Of a DNA stretch of 64,000 nt, positions 1 through 11,248 are shown one piece after another. The notes beneath the pieces are model-generated. The model was not told where the DNA came from. It searched no databases and worked only from the letters and a program-made list of their open reading frames with translations. Positions within the stretch are counted from its first letter, which is position 1, and each line of letters begins with the position of its first letter. Made by a program: the position numbers and the translations under genes. This stretch comes from Argopecten irradians. Lineage: Eukaryota > Mollusca > Bivalvia > Pectinida > Pectinidae. The stretch lies in contig NC_091146.1 of the NCBI RefSeq assembly GCF_041381155.1, forward strand, positions 38,318,818 to 38,382,817. The letters run 5' to 3'.

Positions 1-730
1 ATTATTTATTCATTTATTTATATTTACGTACTTACTAATTATTTACTATTTTATTGACTTATTCACTTACTTACTTAGTTGCTTATTTACATATTTATTT
101 ATGTATTCATTTATTCATCGTCTGCCTTTTTTAATTGTTCTTTTTATTTATATCTTCGCTTATTTAATTATTTACAGATTTATCTATTTATCCATTTATT
201 CTTTGATATATGTACTTACTTATTTATTTAGTAACTAATTTATTTATGTTTTCACTTACTTAATTATTTGCTTATCAATATATTTATGTATTTAATTATT
301 GATATATTTAATTGATCTTTTTATTTATTAATCAACTTACTCATTTATTTATTTATAACAATTTGACTTCTTTTATATAATCAATTATTTAATTGATTGA
401 TTTATTTATGTATATATTTATCTATTTACATAGATACTTATTCATATTTTTTTTCTTTGGTTTCTTATCAATTTAATGATTTATTATATTTTTAAAATTT
501 TTATTTTTTTTGTTTATTTGATAACTTATCTATTCCTTTATTTACTTATTTACTAATTTATTTATTCATTCATTTGTTCATTTGTTATCGTACTTACTTA
601 TTTATTTATTTATTTACTATTTTTTGTTTATTCACTTACTTAATTACTAGCTTATTTACATGTTCATTTATTTATTTAATTAATTATTGATTTATTTATC
701 TAATTATTTATTTATTAATTATTTAAATTT
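1..730. repeat. Degenerate TTTA-rich low-complexity DNA
   Basis: Almost the whole stretch is built from TTTATT, TTACTTA and TTAATTA words with no fixed period, i.e. a decayed tetranucleotide microsatellite. No open frame of note and no gene signal. A short tail of the same composition reappears at 885-960. Confidence 0.85.
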
Positions 731-1904
731 AAAGGTAAAACAGCATATGTAATACCTTTCTAATGATGAAAGCATCTTATGATTCTTAATTCAATCAAAT
801 CATTGATTTTTAATTAACCAAATACATGTAATAGAAAAATTAATTTGTTTACCTTATTAGGGTTAGCCCTAACCCTAACCCTATTTATTTTTTATTTATT
901 TATTTATCTATTTATTTAGTTATTTACTTAATTAACATATTAATTAATTAATACATTAATGTATTAAAAATATTCATAACTATTACAAACATAAAATTTA
1001 TTTCTCCTGGATACATAAATTATTTGTAATTTTGTTTTGATGTAGAAAATTAACATTAAAACATTTAAAAAAAAAACTGAGATATTTCATACAATCAATG
1101 AATTTATTTATATTAAAAATCTTTTTTTTTTAATCAGTAAAATATTGTTTAAGGTCTAAAAATGCATATACAAAACTTGATTAAAATGGTAAAAAAAACT
1201 AATAGAGTTTGGATTCAGTCAATTATCGTTTTAATAATATATTAGAAAAAGAAATCTGATGTTTACAAATTTTAGAATGTATTAACAAGTTCCAACTCTA
1301 GGGTTGACATAAACAATATAACAATGATTAGGTACGCTACAGGCCCTTACTGGTCAGCGACCATTTCTCGACAAGTACCAATTCTCTCCATCGCATCTGT
1401 ATCTGTACGATTAGCCTGTCATGCGAATAATACGAGTGTAACAAAATATTGGACTATCGATATATTGCGATTGTCTATTCGATCAATCGATGGGAAATTC
1501 AACAAGTCGATAACAATAAGCTGGCAGTGTGCTAATAAGCTATTGATAGTTTTAATAGTCAGATAGTTTATGAAGCTAGACGTATATAGTAACAGGCTAA
1601 CAGTGTAACAGTCACGATAAAATGCATACAATCAAACAAGAAACATGGTTACCGATACTGCTCTCAATCATGATCTATCGCAATATTGCTTTCCCCGATA
1701 GCAATAGCATTATATTGCAATGGTTAAAATTACAGAGACTCCCATAAATTAACAGGTTCCATCTTGGTAACAGTTTTGCATTTGAGTAGCATGCTGATGT
1801 AACCCTGTGAATACTATCTGCAATATACCGCTCGGCTAGAGAGAACTTTGAGTAATCGAGATGTTAACCAAATGCAGGATTCTGAGAAAGAAAAATGCAT
1901 GAAT
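731..1904. other. AT-rich interval without a gene
   Basis: Apart from the telomere-like motif at 857-883 I see nothing here that supports a gene. The two short open frames around 1324-1631 overlap on opposite strands, lack similarity to anything I recognise, and are best taken as chance. Confidence 0.6.
857..883. repeat. Interstitial telomere-like motif, head-to-head
   Basis: TTAGGGTTAG is followed directly by CCCTAACCCTAACCCTA, so G-strand repeats meet C-strand repeats, the orientation expected when two chromosome ends join. It is only 27 bp and sits in AT-rich repeat DNA, so a chance or repair-inserted origin is equally possible. Confidence 0.7.
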
Positions 1905-2150
1905 TGTAACAGGAGAGGAAAGAAATTAGCAGCCAGACCTGGATTCTAACCCGGGACCCTTCAAACACTAGCTGAGAGCTCTACCCACTGACTGGTCACC
2001 GATGGTTGATCCAGTCCAATCCCGCTACACTCTTCCCTCCTTTCTCGAATACGAGACCCTCCAAACACTACCACGTGGGCTATTTAGTTCGGTGCCGATT
2101 CTGTAACAGCAGAGGAGAAAATGTAGCGGGCAGACCGGGAAACTTTATTT
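1905..2150 (-). repeat. Decayed copy of the tRNA-derived repeat
   Basis: Contains the same order of blocks as the better copy at 6673-7024: a B-box-like GATTCTAACCCGGGA (one base off the TTCGAA core, read on the minus strand), the CAAACACTAGC loop region, GGTCACCGATGGTTGATCCAGTC, and then GAGGAGAAAATGTAGCGGGCAGACCGGGA. The tRNA-like part (about 1930-1998) has lost several bases of the A-box/acceptor side. It ends abruptly inside a second tRNA-like unit near 2145. Confidence 0.75.
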
Positions 2151-2549
2151 CACGAGGGTTACATATTTAGTACAGTACTAATCTTAAATGTGTCCCTCAC
2201 AACAATACGACGAAAACAAGAACAAACATGTAATCACATTCATATTGACAGGAATAAACATTATTATATTGTAAACTTTCAGTAAATTTTTTTTCACTCA
2301 AATTCACATTTATTCAAATACAGATACAAATAAACTTTTGTTGATTAATACCAAACATACCCGGTATTTCCATTGCATTGAAACATAAAAATGATTTATC
2401 AATCATTTACAAAAACTAAAACACGATATTGTATCTACTAGCTATATATATATATATAGCTATATATAGGGAGACAGCAGCCTATGTGGTGTTAATAATA
2501 TACATGTATATAGATAAAAATTACATGTAAACGAGAATGCAAAGAAATT

Positions 2550-2804
2550 TCAGTTTGATAAATACATTGTTAAAAAATAAGTTTTAACATTCTTTTTGAA
2601 GGCAAATAGTGATGGCACAGTTTTTAAACTCGCTGGTAAGTTATTCCAGAGCTTAACTCCATTGTAATGGAGGGATTTTTTGAACAATTCAGAGTGTGCT
2701 CTAGGTAGGATTAATTTATTTTGTGTCGTTGATCTTAACCCATATTGATACATTTCATTGCAAGAAATAAAACAAATTTTTAAAATATTCAGGTGCCAGA
2801 TCAT
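2550..2804 (-). pseudogene. LINE C-terminal end after a frameshift
   Basis: Carries YQYGLRSTTQNKLILPRAHS and HYNGVKLWNNLPASLKTVPS, the closing segment of these LINE polyproteins (compare the common NRNYNLRNSNNFVLPR...GPKLWNSLP pattern). It overlaps the preceding segment in a different frame, which marks an indel near 2760-2800. Stop at 2550. Confidence 0.85.
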
Positions 2805-3327
2805 TTAATGACCTATAAACTAGAACACGTGTATGATACATAATTCGACATTCGAAAGGAAGAGCATCAGTATCTATAAATAGCTCTTTGCTTGGAGTCA
2901 TAGTTGATTTGTTCAAAATAACTCTAAGTGCTCGTTTTTGAATTTTAGTAATTGCAGTTTTTTGTTCTTGGGTCAAGCCATTCCCCCATACAACAGCAGC
3001 ATAGTCCATTATTGGGAGAATATATGCATTGTAATAAACTTTTTTGGCATCGACATTCAAACATTGAGACATTCTACGCAGTAAAGCAACTGCCGTGGCT
3101 AGTTTTGATAAAACGTGTTTTACTTGTTCTACCCAAGTGAGGTTTTTATTGATGTGTACACCCAAAAGCTTTTGACATGATGTAGAATGTATTTCCTCAT
3201 TATCTGCATACAAAACCATGGGCATATGATCACCCGACTTTTGTTTACTGGAAACTAACATAGATTTGATCTTCCGTTGATTTAGTTTCATGTTATTATT
3301 TGTACACCATTTTACAATTTGATTCAA
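2755..3327 (-). pseudogene. LINE reverse transcriptase thumb and C-terminal domain
   Basis: Same frame as the upstream catalytic part, directly after its in-frame stop. Reads NNMKLNQRKIKSMLVSS, QKLLGVHINKNLTW, LRRMSQCLNVDAKKV and YILPIMDYAAVVWG, the usual segments after the YADD box in CR1/jockey-like LINEs. It runs out at 2755 because of a frameshift. Confidence 0.88.
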
Positions 3328-3375
3328 GCTTTCTTGTAGTTGACATGTAACACTAGTATAGTCAATACCCTTTTT

Positions 3376-4269
3376 TTACCCCATAGTACTGTCATCTGCA
3401 TACATATCTATTTGACAATTTTTCACATATAGCGGCATATCATTTACATAAATTATAAACAATAAAGGACCCAGTATTGATCCTTGTGGAACTCCCGATT
3501 TTATGAATTCGGGTGTTGAGGAGCTATTTCTATACTGAACTTTTTGAACTCTGCCACATAAGTATGAAGCAAACCGACTAATACTTGACGGTGAAATATT
3601 TAAACATTTTAACTTGTGAAGAAGTATATTATGATCTACTGAGTCAAAAGCCTTCCTAAAATCTATAAATATTGCTCCTACCATTTCGTTTTTATCTATG
3701 CAATCAATCCATCTATCAATCAAATAGGCTAGGGCTGTCTGACATGAATGTTTAGCCCTAAAACCTGACTGTGCAGCATGTAGAAGTTTGTATTTTACAA
3801 GATATTTATAAAGATGATTTATAACATGTTTTTCAAATATTTTTGAAAAAGTTGGTAATATAGATATAGGTCTGTAATTATCAAGATTGTCTTTTTCGCC
3901 ACCTTTATGTAATGGTGTCACTCTTGCCTGTTTAAGGGACGATGGAAAACGAGACTTTGATAAACTTAAATTTATAATGTAAGTCAAATAGGGAGAAAAA
4001 ATAACGTTACATAATTTTATGACCCTTGGACCTATTCCATCAATACCAGTTGATTTTGTTTCATCAAGCTTTTTAATGTATGATTCAACTTCCTCTAATT
4101 CTATGTAAGGAATGCAGAAAGGATTCTGAGAGGATATCAGCCTTGATGCATGTTCTTCCATTTGCACATGATCATTATAATCAAATTCTTTGTATTCAAC
4201 TAGATTTGAAACATTTACAAATTGTGCATTTATTTTGTCTAGAATCTCTTGTAGATCCGAAATAATCAC
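3376..4269 (-). pseudogene. LINE reverse transcriptase, fingers and palm
   Basis: The 297-residue frame has the ordered reverse-transcriptase boxes: ARVTPLHKGGEKDNLDNYRP, FSKIFEKHV, SGFRAKHSCQTAL, GAIFIDFRKAFDSVDHNIL (first catalytic Asp), SGVPQGSILGPLLFIIYVND, and YADDS (catalytic DD). It would copy the element RNA at the nicked target. The frame stops at TAA two codons after YADDSTMG; the same frame resumes past the stop, so this is a nonsense mutation rather than the true end. Confidence 0.93.
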
Positions 4270-4573
4270 ACTTCAGTTGATTAGGAATATTGTTATGATT
4301 CTGACATTTAGACATACATTTAAGATGATTCCACAATGATGCACTTGGCTTGTTTTTAATGGTAGCATTTATAAAAAGATCTTTTTTAGATTTTAAAATC
4401 AGCGCATTTGTACGGTTCCTCCAATACTTATAATTCTCCCAGCTCTTTGTTTTATGATAATGATCTCTCAATTTTCGAGCTTTTGATATTTCTTCATTAT
4501 ACCATTCCGGCTGTTTGTTTCTTTTTACTCTCTTTGATTTTAAGGAAGCATGTTTGTTCAACAATTGTAGCAT
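4196..4573 (-). pseudogene. LINE linker between endonuclease and reverse transcriptase
   Basis: A basic segment with PEWYNEEISKARKLRDHYH and WRNRTNALILKSKKDLF, the tryptophan/basic pattern found between the endonuclease and the fingers of reverse transcriptase in CR1/jockey-like elements. It overlaps the next open segment in another frame, so a frameshift lies near 4200-4270. Confidence 0.75.
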
Positions 4574-4770
4574 TATGTTATAAAGGCGTGATAGTGCTTC
4601 ATCTGGATCAGTTTAATATACTAACTAAATCAGAGTTTCCAAGATCTGCCAAGAAATATTCATCAACAAACTTTTTATAACATCTATATTTGATATAGTC
4701 ATGTTGTAACCTAGGTTTTCTTTCTTCATCAGTAAAATTCTGAGGTACTGTTATACATACAGCATAATGA

Positions 4771-5148
4771 TCACTTATGGTTACACACGGTACATGAACA
4801 GATGAGATCAGTATTATTTACATAAACATGATCAATAATGGTTGATGATGTACTAGTGACTCTTGTTGGTTTTGTAACTAGTTGAGTTAAATACTGAGAG
4901 GTTATGAAGTCGGACCATTTTTTAGTTTGTATTTCCCCTTGATAAGTCAATATTAAAATCACCCATTAAAACAATATCAAAATTTCATTCATCGCTCGTT
5001 CTATCATTTTTTCAAATGTCTCAATCCATGCAACATTTACATTAGGCGGTCGATACACAAAACATAATAGGAATTTCTTTTGATGTGGTAAATCCACCAA
5101 AATCCAAATAGACTCTATATCTGTTCCAAATCTGCTTATCTTTTGCAT
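4771..5148 (-). pseudogene. LINE endonuclease domain, broken
   Basis: Two pieces in the same frame carry FVYRPPNVN (about 5070-5040) and TRVTSTSSTIIDHVYVNN (about 4860-4810), both standard EEP endonuclease landmarks; the catalytic GDFNID box lies between them near 4935-4985 but in a different frame, so at least two indels separate the parts. The domain would nick target DNA to prime reverse transcription. Not functional as it stands. Confidence 0.8.
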
Positions 5149-5276
5149 AGTAAAGTATTATAAATATAAATCAACACACCACCGCCATTTTGTTTACATC
5201 TATCTCTCCTTTCAACAGCGAAACCATTAACAGTTACCAAACAATCATCCACTTGCTCATTTAAAAAAGTTTCGCA

Positions 5277-5820
5277 TTAGCCAAGTATATTTAGGGTATT
5301 TTCTTGGTTTAAAAGTAATATTACTTCATCTAGTTTTGATAACAGATGTTGAATGTTCCAACTACCAATATGGAGACCTTTACTTGGAAGACCGAAATCG
5401 GAGTTAAATGTTGGAGAAGATGAAATACTGGATTTGTCTATTTTAAGGTTATTCATAACTTCTTTTAAGTGTACAATGTCATTAAATAAAACTTGCAATA
5501 TATCTTCTAATTGCTCGGTAAATATAATATCCTCTTTACAATTACATTACCATTTTGTTTAGTTGTTTTTGGACAAGAATTGTCAATAAAACTACAGTTA
5601 CGATGATGGTTTTTCTGTGTTGACTTTTTAGCAGTTATATCATTACACCCACAATCACACAGTGTCTCTAAAACTTGATAATGATTATAAGAACGGCTAT
5701 TTAAAATATTAGAGTTTGTAAATACGTGTGCTGCTTCATTGCTACTGTCTGTACTTCCCTAGTGATGTTGGCGGTATAAAACTCCATATCGTGTAACCTC
5801 TTCTTGGTTTTTCTTCCATG
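5277..5820 (-). pseudogene. LINE 5' coding part and start of endonuclease
   Basis: From ATG at 5820 one reads MEEKPRRGYTIWSF, then after a frameshift a segment with a Cys/His cluster (LCDCGCNDITAKK...HHRNCSF) near 5560-5700, then another shift into the frame that ends at 5277. The last part reads LHIGSWNIQHLLSKLDE, the usual opening of an apurinic-type (EEP) endonuclease in LINEs. The Cys/His cluster could be a nucleic-acid-binding region, which is an inference. Confidence 0.7.
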
Positions 5821-6672
5821 GTGAAATCAGTTCGTAAGGCATTATAAAATTATGACACTGTTAAAATTTATGAATATATTTTTTTAAAACAACATAATAG
5901 CATTCTTCACAGCATATGTCATTTTCAGTTATGCATAGCCAACCGCCATATTGGCCGTCAGCTGGCCATGGCCTATGGTTACATACAGAGATGGGGAAAG
6001 AGTGTATTGTAACGGGTTGTCCAAATGTGTTTTCAATTCTGGGTAACTGTTACTCAAATGCAGGATAACCATATGCATATGCAGGGTTGTGCTTAACCTG
6101 AGAAAAGTAATCTTCTAATAGAAGACACTCTTCTTCTATGGCTTTCACGACGTCGTCAATATAATGACGATTAAGTCGAGGTTGGTCTCAAGGCGTGCAA
6201 GAGTGTGAATGAAATTAATTGGCGCTTTTTTATTAATAAAGATGACAGATCTGTGCAAAATCAAGGATTTATACGGTCCTTGGCAAAACGAATGCAATTC
6301 AATGGTTACTTGAGGAATGATGTGCCTTGAAGTCCTCGAGTGTGGTGCAGTGTACCATGCTATTGACAAGAAGGCCTACACATGTGATGACCTAGGCCTA
6401 GCGAGAACTGGGGAGCCAGGCACCTTTGACTGTGTTTGTGCTGGAGGCTCTTTACATTGTCCGGATCCCTCGTCCTCATTTCAGTCGCTATTTATAATTT
6501 TAGCAAATAATACAGATAAAATACGTTTAATTCTCTGTTAAAGCTTATTTTCCTTCCACAATCCATTTGTTTTGTTTTCACCATGCATGCCGCCTCATCC
6601 GTCAATATCACGCTAATGTTTGTATGTTACGGGATCGCGGGAAATCTACCGTCACAAAGCTATAAATATGTA
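5821..6672. other. Interval without a supported gene
   Basis: Contains a 74-codon plus-strand frame at 6317-6541 with a small cysteine cluster (DCVCAGGSLHCPDP), but no splice context, conservation or neighbour supports it and an overlapping frame runs the other way. I see no other structure apart from GGCC-rich palindromic words at 5945-5975. Confidence 0.5.
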
Positions 6673-6693
6673 ATAGGAGAGGAGAAAATGTAG

Positions 6694-6766
6694 CCGCCAG
6701 ACTGGGATTCGAACCCGGGACCCTCCGAACACTAGCCGAGTGCTCTATCGACTGAGCTACCTGGTC
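6694..6766 (-). tRNA. tRNA-Thr(AGT)-like sequence, SINE head
   Basis: 73 nt fold into a cloverleaf: acceptor strand GACCAGG, D arm GCTCAGTCGATAGAGC, anticodon arm with loop CTAGTGT (anticodon AGT), T arm around GGTTCGAATCC. The acceptor stem has a mismatch at its second pair and the T stem has CCCAG instead of CCCGG. A and B boxes are intact, so pol III promotion is possible, but its repeat context argues against a working tRNA gene. Confidence 0.45.
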
Positions 6767-6918
6767 ACCGATGATCGACCCAGTCCAGTCCCGTTACACT
6801 CCTCCCTCCTTTCTCGAAGTCTTCGCCCTCGAAGACACACGAGACCCTTCCAAACACCACCACCGTGGGTTGTTTTTAATTGGGCGCCAATTCTGTAACG
6901 AGAGAGGAGAAAATGTAG

Positions 6919-6991
6919 CGGCCAGACCGGGATTCGAACCCGGGACCCCCCGAACACTAGCCGAGTGCTCTACCGACTGAGCTACCTGGTC
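6919..6991 (-). tRNA. tRNA-Thr(AGT)-like sequence, second SINE head
   Basis: As its partner 225 bp to the left, but better preserved: D arm GCTCAGTCGGTAGAGC, anticodon loop CTAGTGT, perfect T stem CCGGG/CCCGG around TTCGAAT. Acceptor pairing GACCAGG with TCTGGCC fails only at the second pair. No encoded CCA is expected in eukaryotes. Taken as tRNA-derived repeat; a true gene cannot be fully excluded. Confidence 0.5.
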
Positions 6992-7059
6992 ACCGATGAT
7001 CGACCCAGTCCAATCCCGCTACAAATATAAAGCTTCGCCTGATTGCCTAAACGGACTAT

Positions 7060-8760
7060 GACGTTATTTATCCAGAATTCCAACCCGTCTACTGATTTAT
7101 TGACTTAGTTATTTACTAAATAAAATATTTTTGTAATTTATTTAAAACTTATTTCTTTCTTTATTAATTTATTTATCTATTTATTTATTAAATTGATATA
7201 TTAAAAGCTTACTTATTTATTAATTAATAAATATATTTATTTGTTTATTAATTTAATAAATTTCTTAATTACAGACTTATTTATTATTTACTTGTTTTTT
7301 ACTGATTTAGTTGCATACCCATTTATATCTTTACTCATTTATTTATTTATTTGTTTTTTAATGAAATAATTCTTTATTTCTTTTTTTATCTATTTATTTA
7401 CTTTTTTGTTAACTGATTTGCTGATGTATTTACTCATTTACTAACTTATTTAATAATTTTTTATTTCATTTATTGACTTATTCATTTTCTGATGTATTTA
7501 TTGATTGATTCACTTTTTTTGCTGGCTAGATTATTTATTTAGTAAATTACATATTTCTTATTTTTTCTATTTATTTCTTAACTTATTATTCGATTTACTG
7601 ACTTATTGACATGTTTATTGATCTATTTTCTTAAATAATTTGCTCACTTATTTACTAACTTTTTTACTGATTGATTTAATTATGTGTTTACTGTATTATT
7701 AACTAAATTAGAATTTTCTTTTTTTTATTCATACCTTGCTTCTTTCTTTATTAATTAATATGTTTATCTCTTTACTTATATATTTAGTTAATTTCTTAAT
7801 AACTTGCTTATTTATTCATCAATTAGTTTATCTTTATTTATGGATTTAATTAATATCTTAATAACTTACTTATCTATTATTTATTTGTTTATTTATCAAT
7901 TTTTTTACTTATTTATTTACTTTATTACTTATGTATTTATTTATTTTCGTATTTATCGATTTAGTTAATTTCTTAATGACTTGCTTATTTATTTATTAAT
8001 TAGTTTATTTATTTATTCATTTAATTAATATCTTAATAACTTACTTATTTATTATTTACTTGTTTATTTTTTTTTTTTATTTATTAACTTATTTATTTAC
8101 TTTATTACTTATTTATTTTTAGTTCTCGTATTTATTTTCTCATATATTCATTGATTTCTTTACTTATTTTTGACTTAATTTATTTATTTAATTATTTACT
8201 AATTTACTTATCTATTCACTTACTTATTTATTATCTATTTATTGAATTATTTGCTGTCTTATTTACATATTTTTTACTTATCTATTTACCTATTTATTGA
8301 CTTAGTTATTTACAAATAAAATATTTTAAAATTATTTATAACTTATTTTTTTCTTTATCAATTCTTTTACATATTTATTTATTTCATTAATATCTTAATA
8401 ACTTACTTATTTATTATAAGTTTATTTTTTTGTTAATTAATTTAATAAATTTCTTAATAACAGACTTGTTTATTATTTACTTGTTTATTTACTGATTTAG
8501 TGACATTCCCATTTATATCTTTACTCATTTTTTTATTTATTTGCTTTTTTAATGAAATATTGATTTATTTAATTTGTTATCTATTTATTATTTTTATTAA
8601 CTGATTTGCTGATGTTTTTACTCACTTACGAACTTACTTAATTATTCATTTTTTCTTTTATTGACTTATTATTTTCTGATGTATTTATTGATTGATTTAC
8701 TTTTTTTGCTGACTCATTAGGTTATTCATTTAATTAATTACATATTTCTTTACTATTATA
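7060..8760. repeat. Degenerate TTTA-rich low-complexity DNA
   Basis: Same composition as the left end: TTTATTTATT, TTACTTATTT and TTAATTTATT words, no constant period. A roughly 1.2-kb internal similarity is visible (the TTACTGATTTAGTTGCATACCC stretch near 7300 recurs as TTTAGTGACATTCCC near 8497), so part of the block was duplicated. No gene. Confidence 0.8.
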
Positions 8761-9067
8761 GTAACTAGTTAATCGTTAAAAGGAGTTGTTTGTTCTTCCT
8801 TTCAGCAGACAGACAAGCGAAAGCTGTAACACCTACCGAACTTCGGTTGCTTTTATACACAGGGGCGAGTCAGGAGTAGTTTTACGTCATTTCAAACTGG
8901 GCCCAACATGCTCCTGTTACATAACAAACGCTTAGGTGCAAAATAGATACAAACATATATTTATGAAATTTGATCTGTTTCCCAACTATGGAAATGAAAC
9001 CACGATCCGCAGGGGATTTTCCAACGATCCGTGGGGTATTATCCTCATATGGTACAAAACATGTGTG
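8761..9067. other. Short unique interval
   Basis: Non-repetitive and less AT-rich than its left neighbour. Two overlapping opposite frames at 8882-9155 have no recognisable content. Nothing further seen. Confidence 0.4.
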
Positions 9068-9692
9068 TTTTTGTAGTAAAAGTGTACTAAAACAAGTCAC
9101 GTGTTTATACCTCATTCATGCCATTGGCCGAAATATGGAATCGTATTATGAGTGATCACGTGATTGTGTGTTTACTTTTAAATATAGTGATTTCTCTGAC
9201 CTGTTATCTAATATATATAAATTTTGGCCTTTTGATGGAGATCTTATTTTCTTTGTGTTATGTTTACCTGTTCTGAAACCTAAAGCAGGTAAATATCAAT
9301 TTAGAATTCTTCGAATTTAGCCGGGAGAAGCCAATCTTCGCTGATCCTAGATTAGACGGTTAGACCGATTGAATTATCAATTCGTATTATATTATTAATA
9401 GATAAAACGTTGAAATGGCGGTTTTATAACTCATTTCAGCCCATTATCTATAGTAAAACATTACAAATGTGCAAGTCAAAATGATATGCATGTAATATTA
9501 GTAACATTTTGCAGTCTAAATATTTTCAAATACATCAAATTTTCCGAGAAATGACAAGCAAATTATCACTGTATTTGAAAGTAAACACACAATCACATGA
9601 TCACTAGTTAACCATAATACTATTCTATATTTCGGCCAATGGCATGAATGAGGTATACGCACGTGACTTTTTTTACTACGTTTTTACTACAA
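9068..9692. repeat. Inverted repeat with about 125-bp arms (fold-back)
   Basis: The left arm (9068-9192) and right arm (9564-9692) are reverse complements over TTTGTAGTAAAA, AAGTCACGTG, TATACCTCATTCATGCCATT, GGCCGAAATAT, TGATCA, GTGATTGTGTGTTTACTTT and CAGTGAT with a few substitutions and small gaps. The roughly 370-bp centre has no open frame. Probably a MITE-like or fold-back element; its right edge abuts the Helentron-like element that starts at 9693, so its target site cannot be read. Confidence 0.85.
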
Positions 9693-11248
9693 ACAAGAGG
9701 CCCAGAGGGCCTGTATCGCTTACCTGGTTTGTAATGCCAAATAATTTTCTGAATACAGGTTCATTGTTTCTTTTCTGAAGGAATTTTAATATTAACCTCT
9801 AAATCCCCTATTGGGCCCCACCCCCTCCTGCCAAAATTTATACAAGTTCTGTTCCCCTTTCCCAAGGATGTTTTGGCCAAATTTGGTTACATTCCATGCA
9901 GAACTCTATGACTAGTAGCGAATTAAAGGATTTACCTCTATTTCCCCTATTGGGCCCCACCCCTCCTGCCCCCGGGGACCAGAGCCAAAATTTATACAAG
10001 TTCTGTTCCCCTTCCCCAAGGATGTTTCTGGCCAAATTTGGTTACAATCCATGCAGAACTCTATGAGAAGAAGTGATTTAAAGGATTTACCTCTATTTCC
10101 CCTATTGGGCCCCTGCCCCTCCTGCCCCCGGGGGATCAGAGCCAAAATTTATACAAGTTCTGTTCCCTACCCCCAAGGATGTTTGTGGACAAATTTAGCT
10201 ACAATCCATACAAAACTCTTGGACAATTAAGTAGCAATTTATAGAATTTACCTATAATTCCCCTATTGGGCCCCGCCCCTCCTGCCCGGGGGGACCAGAG
10301 CCAAAATTTTTACAAACTCAGTTCTGTTCCCTTTCCCAAGGATGTTTGTGGCCAAATTTGGTTACATTCCATGTAGAACTCTATGACAAGTAGCGAATTT
10401 AAAGGATTTACCTCTATTTCCCCTATTGGGCCCCGCCCCTCCTGCCCCGTGGGGGGGGGGGGGGGGGGGGGCCAGAGCCAAAATTTATACAAGTTCTGTT
10501 CCCCTTCCCCCACGGATGTTTGTGGCCAAATTTGGTTACAATCCATGTAGAACTCTATGACAAGTAGCGATTTAAAGGATTTACCTCTATTTCCCCTATT
10601 GGGCCCCGCCCCTCCTGCCCCCGGGGTGTCAGAGCCAAAAATTTATACAAGTTCTGTTCCCCTTCCCCCAAGGATGTTTGTGGCAAAATTTAGTTACAAT
10701 CCATGTAGAACTCTATGACTAATAGCGAATTAAAGGATTTACCTCTATTTCCCCTATTGCCCCACCCCTCCAACCCCGGTGGGCAAGAGCCAAAATTTAT
10801 ACAAGTTCTGTTCCCCTTCCACCAAGGATGTTTGTGGCCAAATTTTGTTACATTCCATTCAGAACTCTATGACAAGTAGCGATTTAAAGGATTTACCTCT
10901 ATTTTCCCTATTGAGCCCCGCCCCTCCAGCCCCTGGGGGGGTCAGAGCCAAAATTTATACAAGTTCTGTTCCCCTTCCCCAACGGATGTTTGTGGCCAAA
11001 TTTGGTTACAATCCATGTAGAACTCTATGACAAGTAGCGATTTAAAGGATTTACCTCTATTTCCCCTATTGGGCCCGCCCCTCCTGCCCCGGGGGGTCAG
11101 AGCCAAAATTTATACAAGTTCTGTTCCCCTTCCCCCAAGGATGTTTGTGGCAAAATTTAGTTACAATCCATGTAGAACTCTATGACAAGTAGCGATTTAA
11201 AGGATTTACCTATATTTCCCCTATTGGGCCCCGCCCCTCCTGCCCCCG
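9693..11248 (+). mobile_element. Helentron-like non-autonomous element with 155-bp tandem core, 3' end missing
   Basis: Starts with ACAAGAGGCCCAGAGGGCC (short palindrome) then TGTATCGCTTACCTGG, the same head as the complete copy at 11903. The core is about nine units of roughly 157 bp containing TATACAAGTTCTGTTCCCC, GGATGTTTGTGGCCAAATTT and CCCCTATTGGGCCCCGCCCC. It breaks off at 11248 into the 28-bp array without the expected 3' hairpin. Overlapping small open frames are by-products of the repeat. Confidence 0.75.
10451..10471 (+). repeat. Run of 21 G
   Basis: Uninterrupted G tract replacing the CCCCGGGGG tract usually found at this place in the 155-bp units. It could form G-quadruplexes; the length may also be uncertain in the assembly. 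Confidence 0.85.

Larger units (their letters stand above)
2550..5820 (-). mobile_element. Non-LTR retrotransposon (CR1/jockey-like LINE), inactive
   Basis: A single long coding region can be followed on the minus strand from a possible ATG at 5820 (context CACCATGG) through an endonuclease and a reverse transcriptase to a C-terminal domain ending near 2550, about 1,090 codons, but it is broken by several frameshifts and at least one in-frame TAA. The order endonuclease then reverse transcriptase in one frame, with YADDS as catalytic box and no RNase H or integrase, is typical of the CR1/jockey group. Exact element ends and target-site duplications were not found; the 3' part may continue to about 2230. 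Assignment to a clade needs a phylogeny. Confidence 0.9.
6673..7024 (-). repeat. Dimeric tRNA-derived SINE-like repeat
   Basis: Two tRNA-like heads (6694-6766 and 6919-6991, 225 bp apart) each followed on the minus strand by the same GCTACATTTTCTCCTCTC tail, with a shared body between them containing CTTCGAGGGCGAAGACTTCG and GGCGCCCAATTAAAAACAAC. A decayed copy lies at 1905-2150. The structure fits a tRNA-headed SINE or a tandem tRNA pseudogene unit. Confidence 0.8.

Noticed and set aside
857..883. True chromosome end or terminal telomere
   Set aside because: Only 27 bp, flanked on both sides by ordinary AT-rich DNA.
3376..4269. Retroviral or LTR-element polymerase
   Set aside because: No LTRs, protease, RNase H or integrase; endonuclease upstream in the same coding region and YADDS with SGVPQGS spacing indicate a non-LTR LINE.
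6317..6541. Small cysteine-rich protein (DCVCAGGSLHCPDP)
   Set aside because: No signal peptide, splice signals, or recognisable family, and an opposite-strand frame of equal size overlaps its start.
6919..6991. Functional tRNA-Thr gene
   Set aside because: It is one of two copies in a longer repeat with a shared non-tRNA body and has an acceptor-stem mismatch; kept only as tRNA-like.
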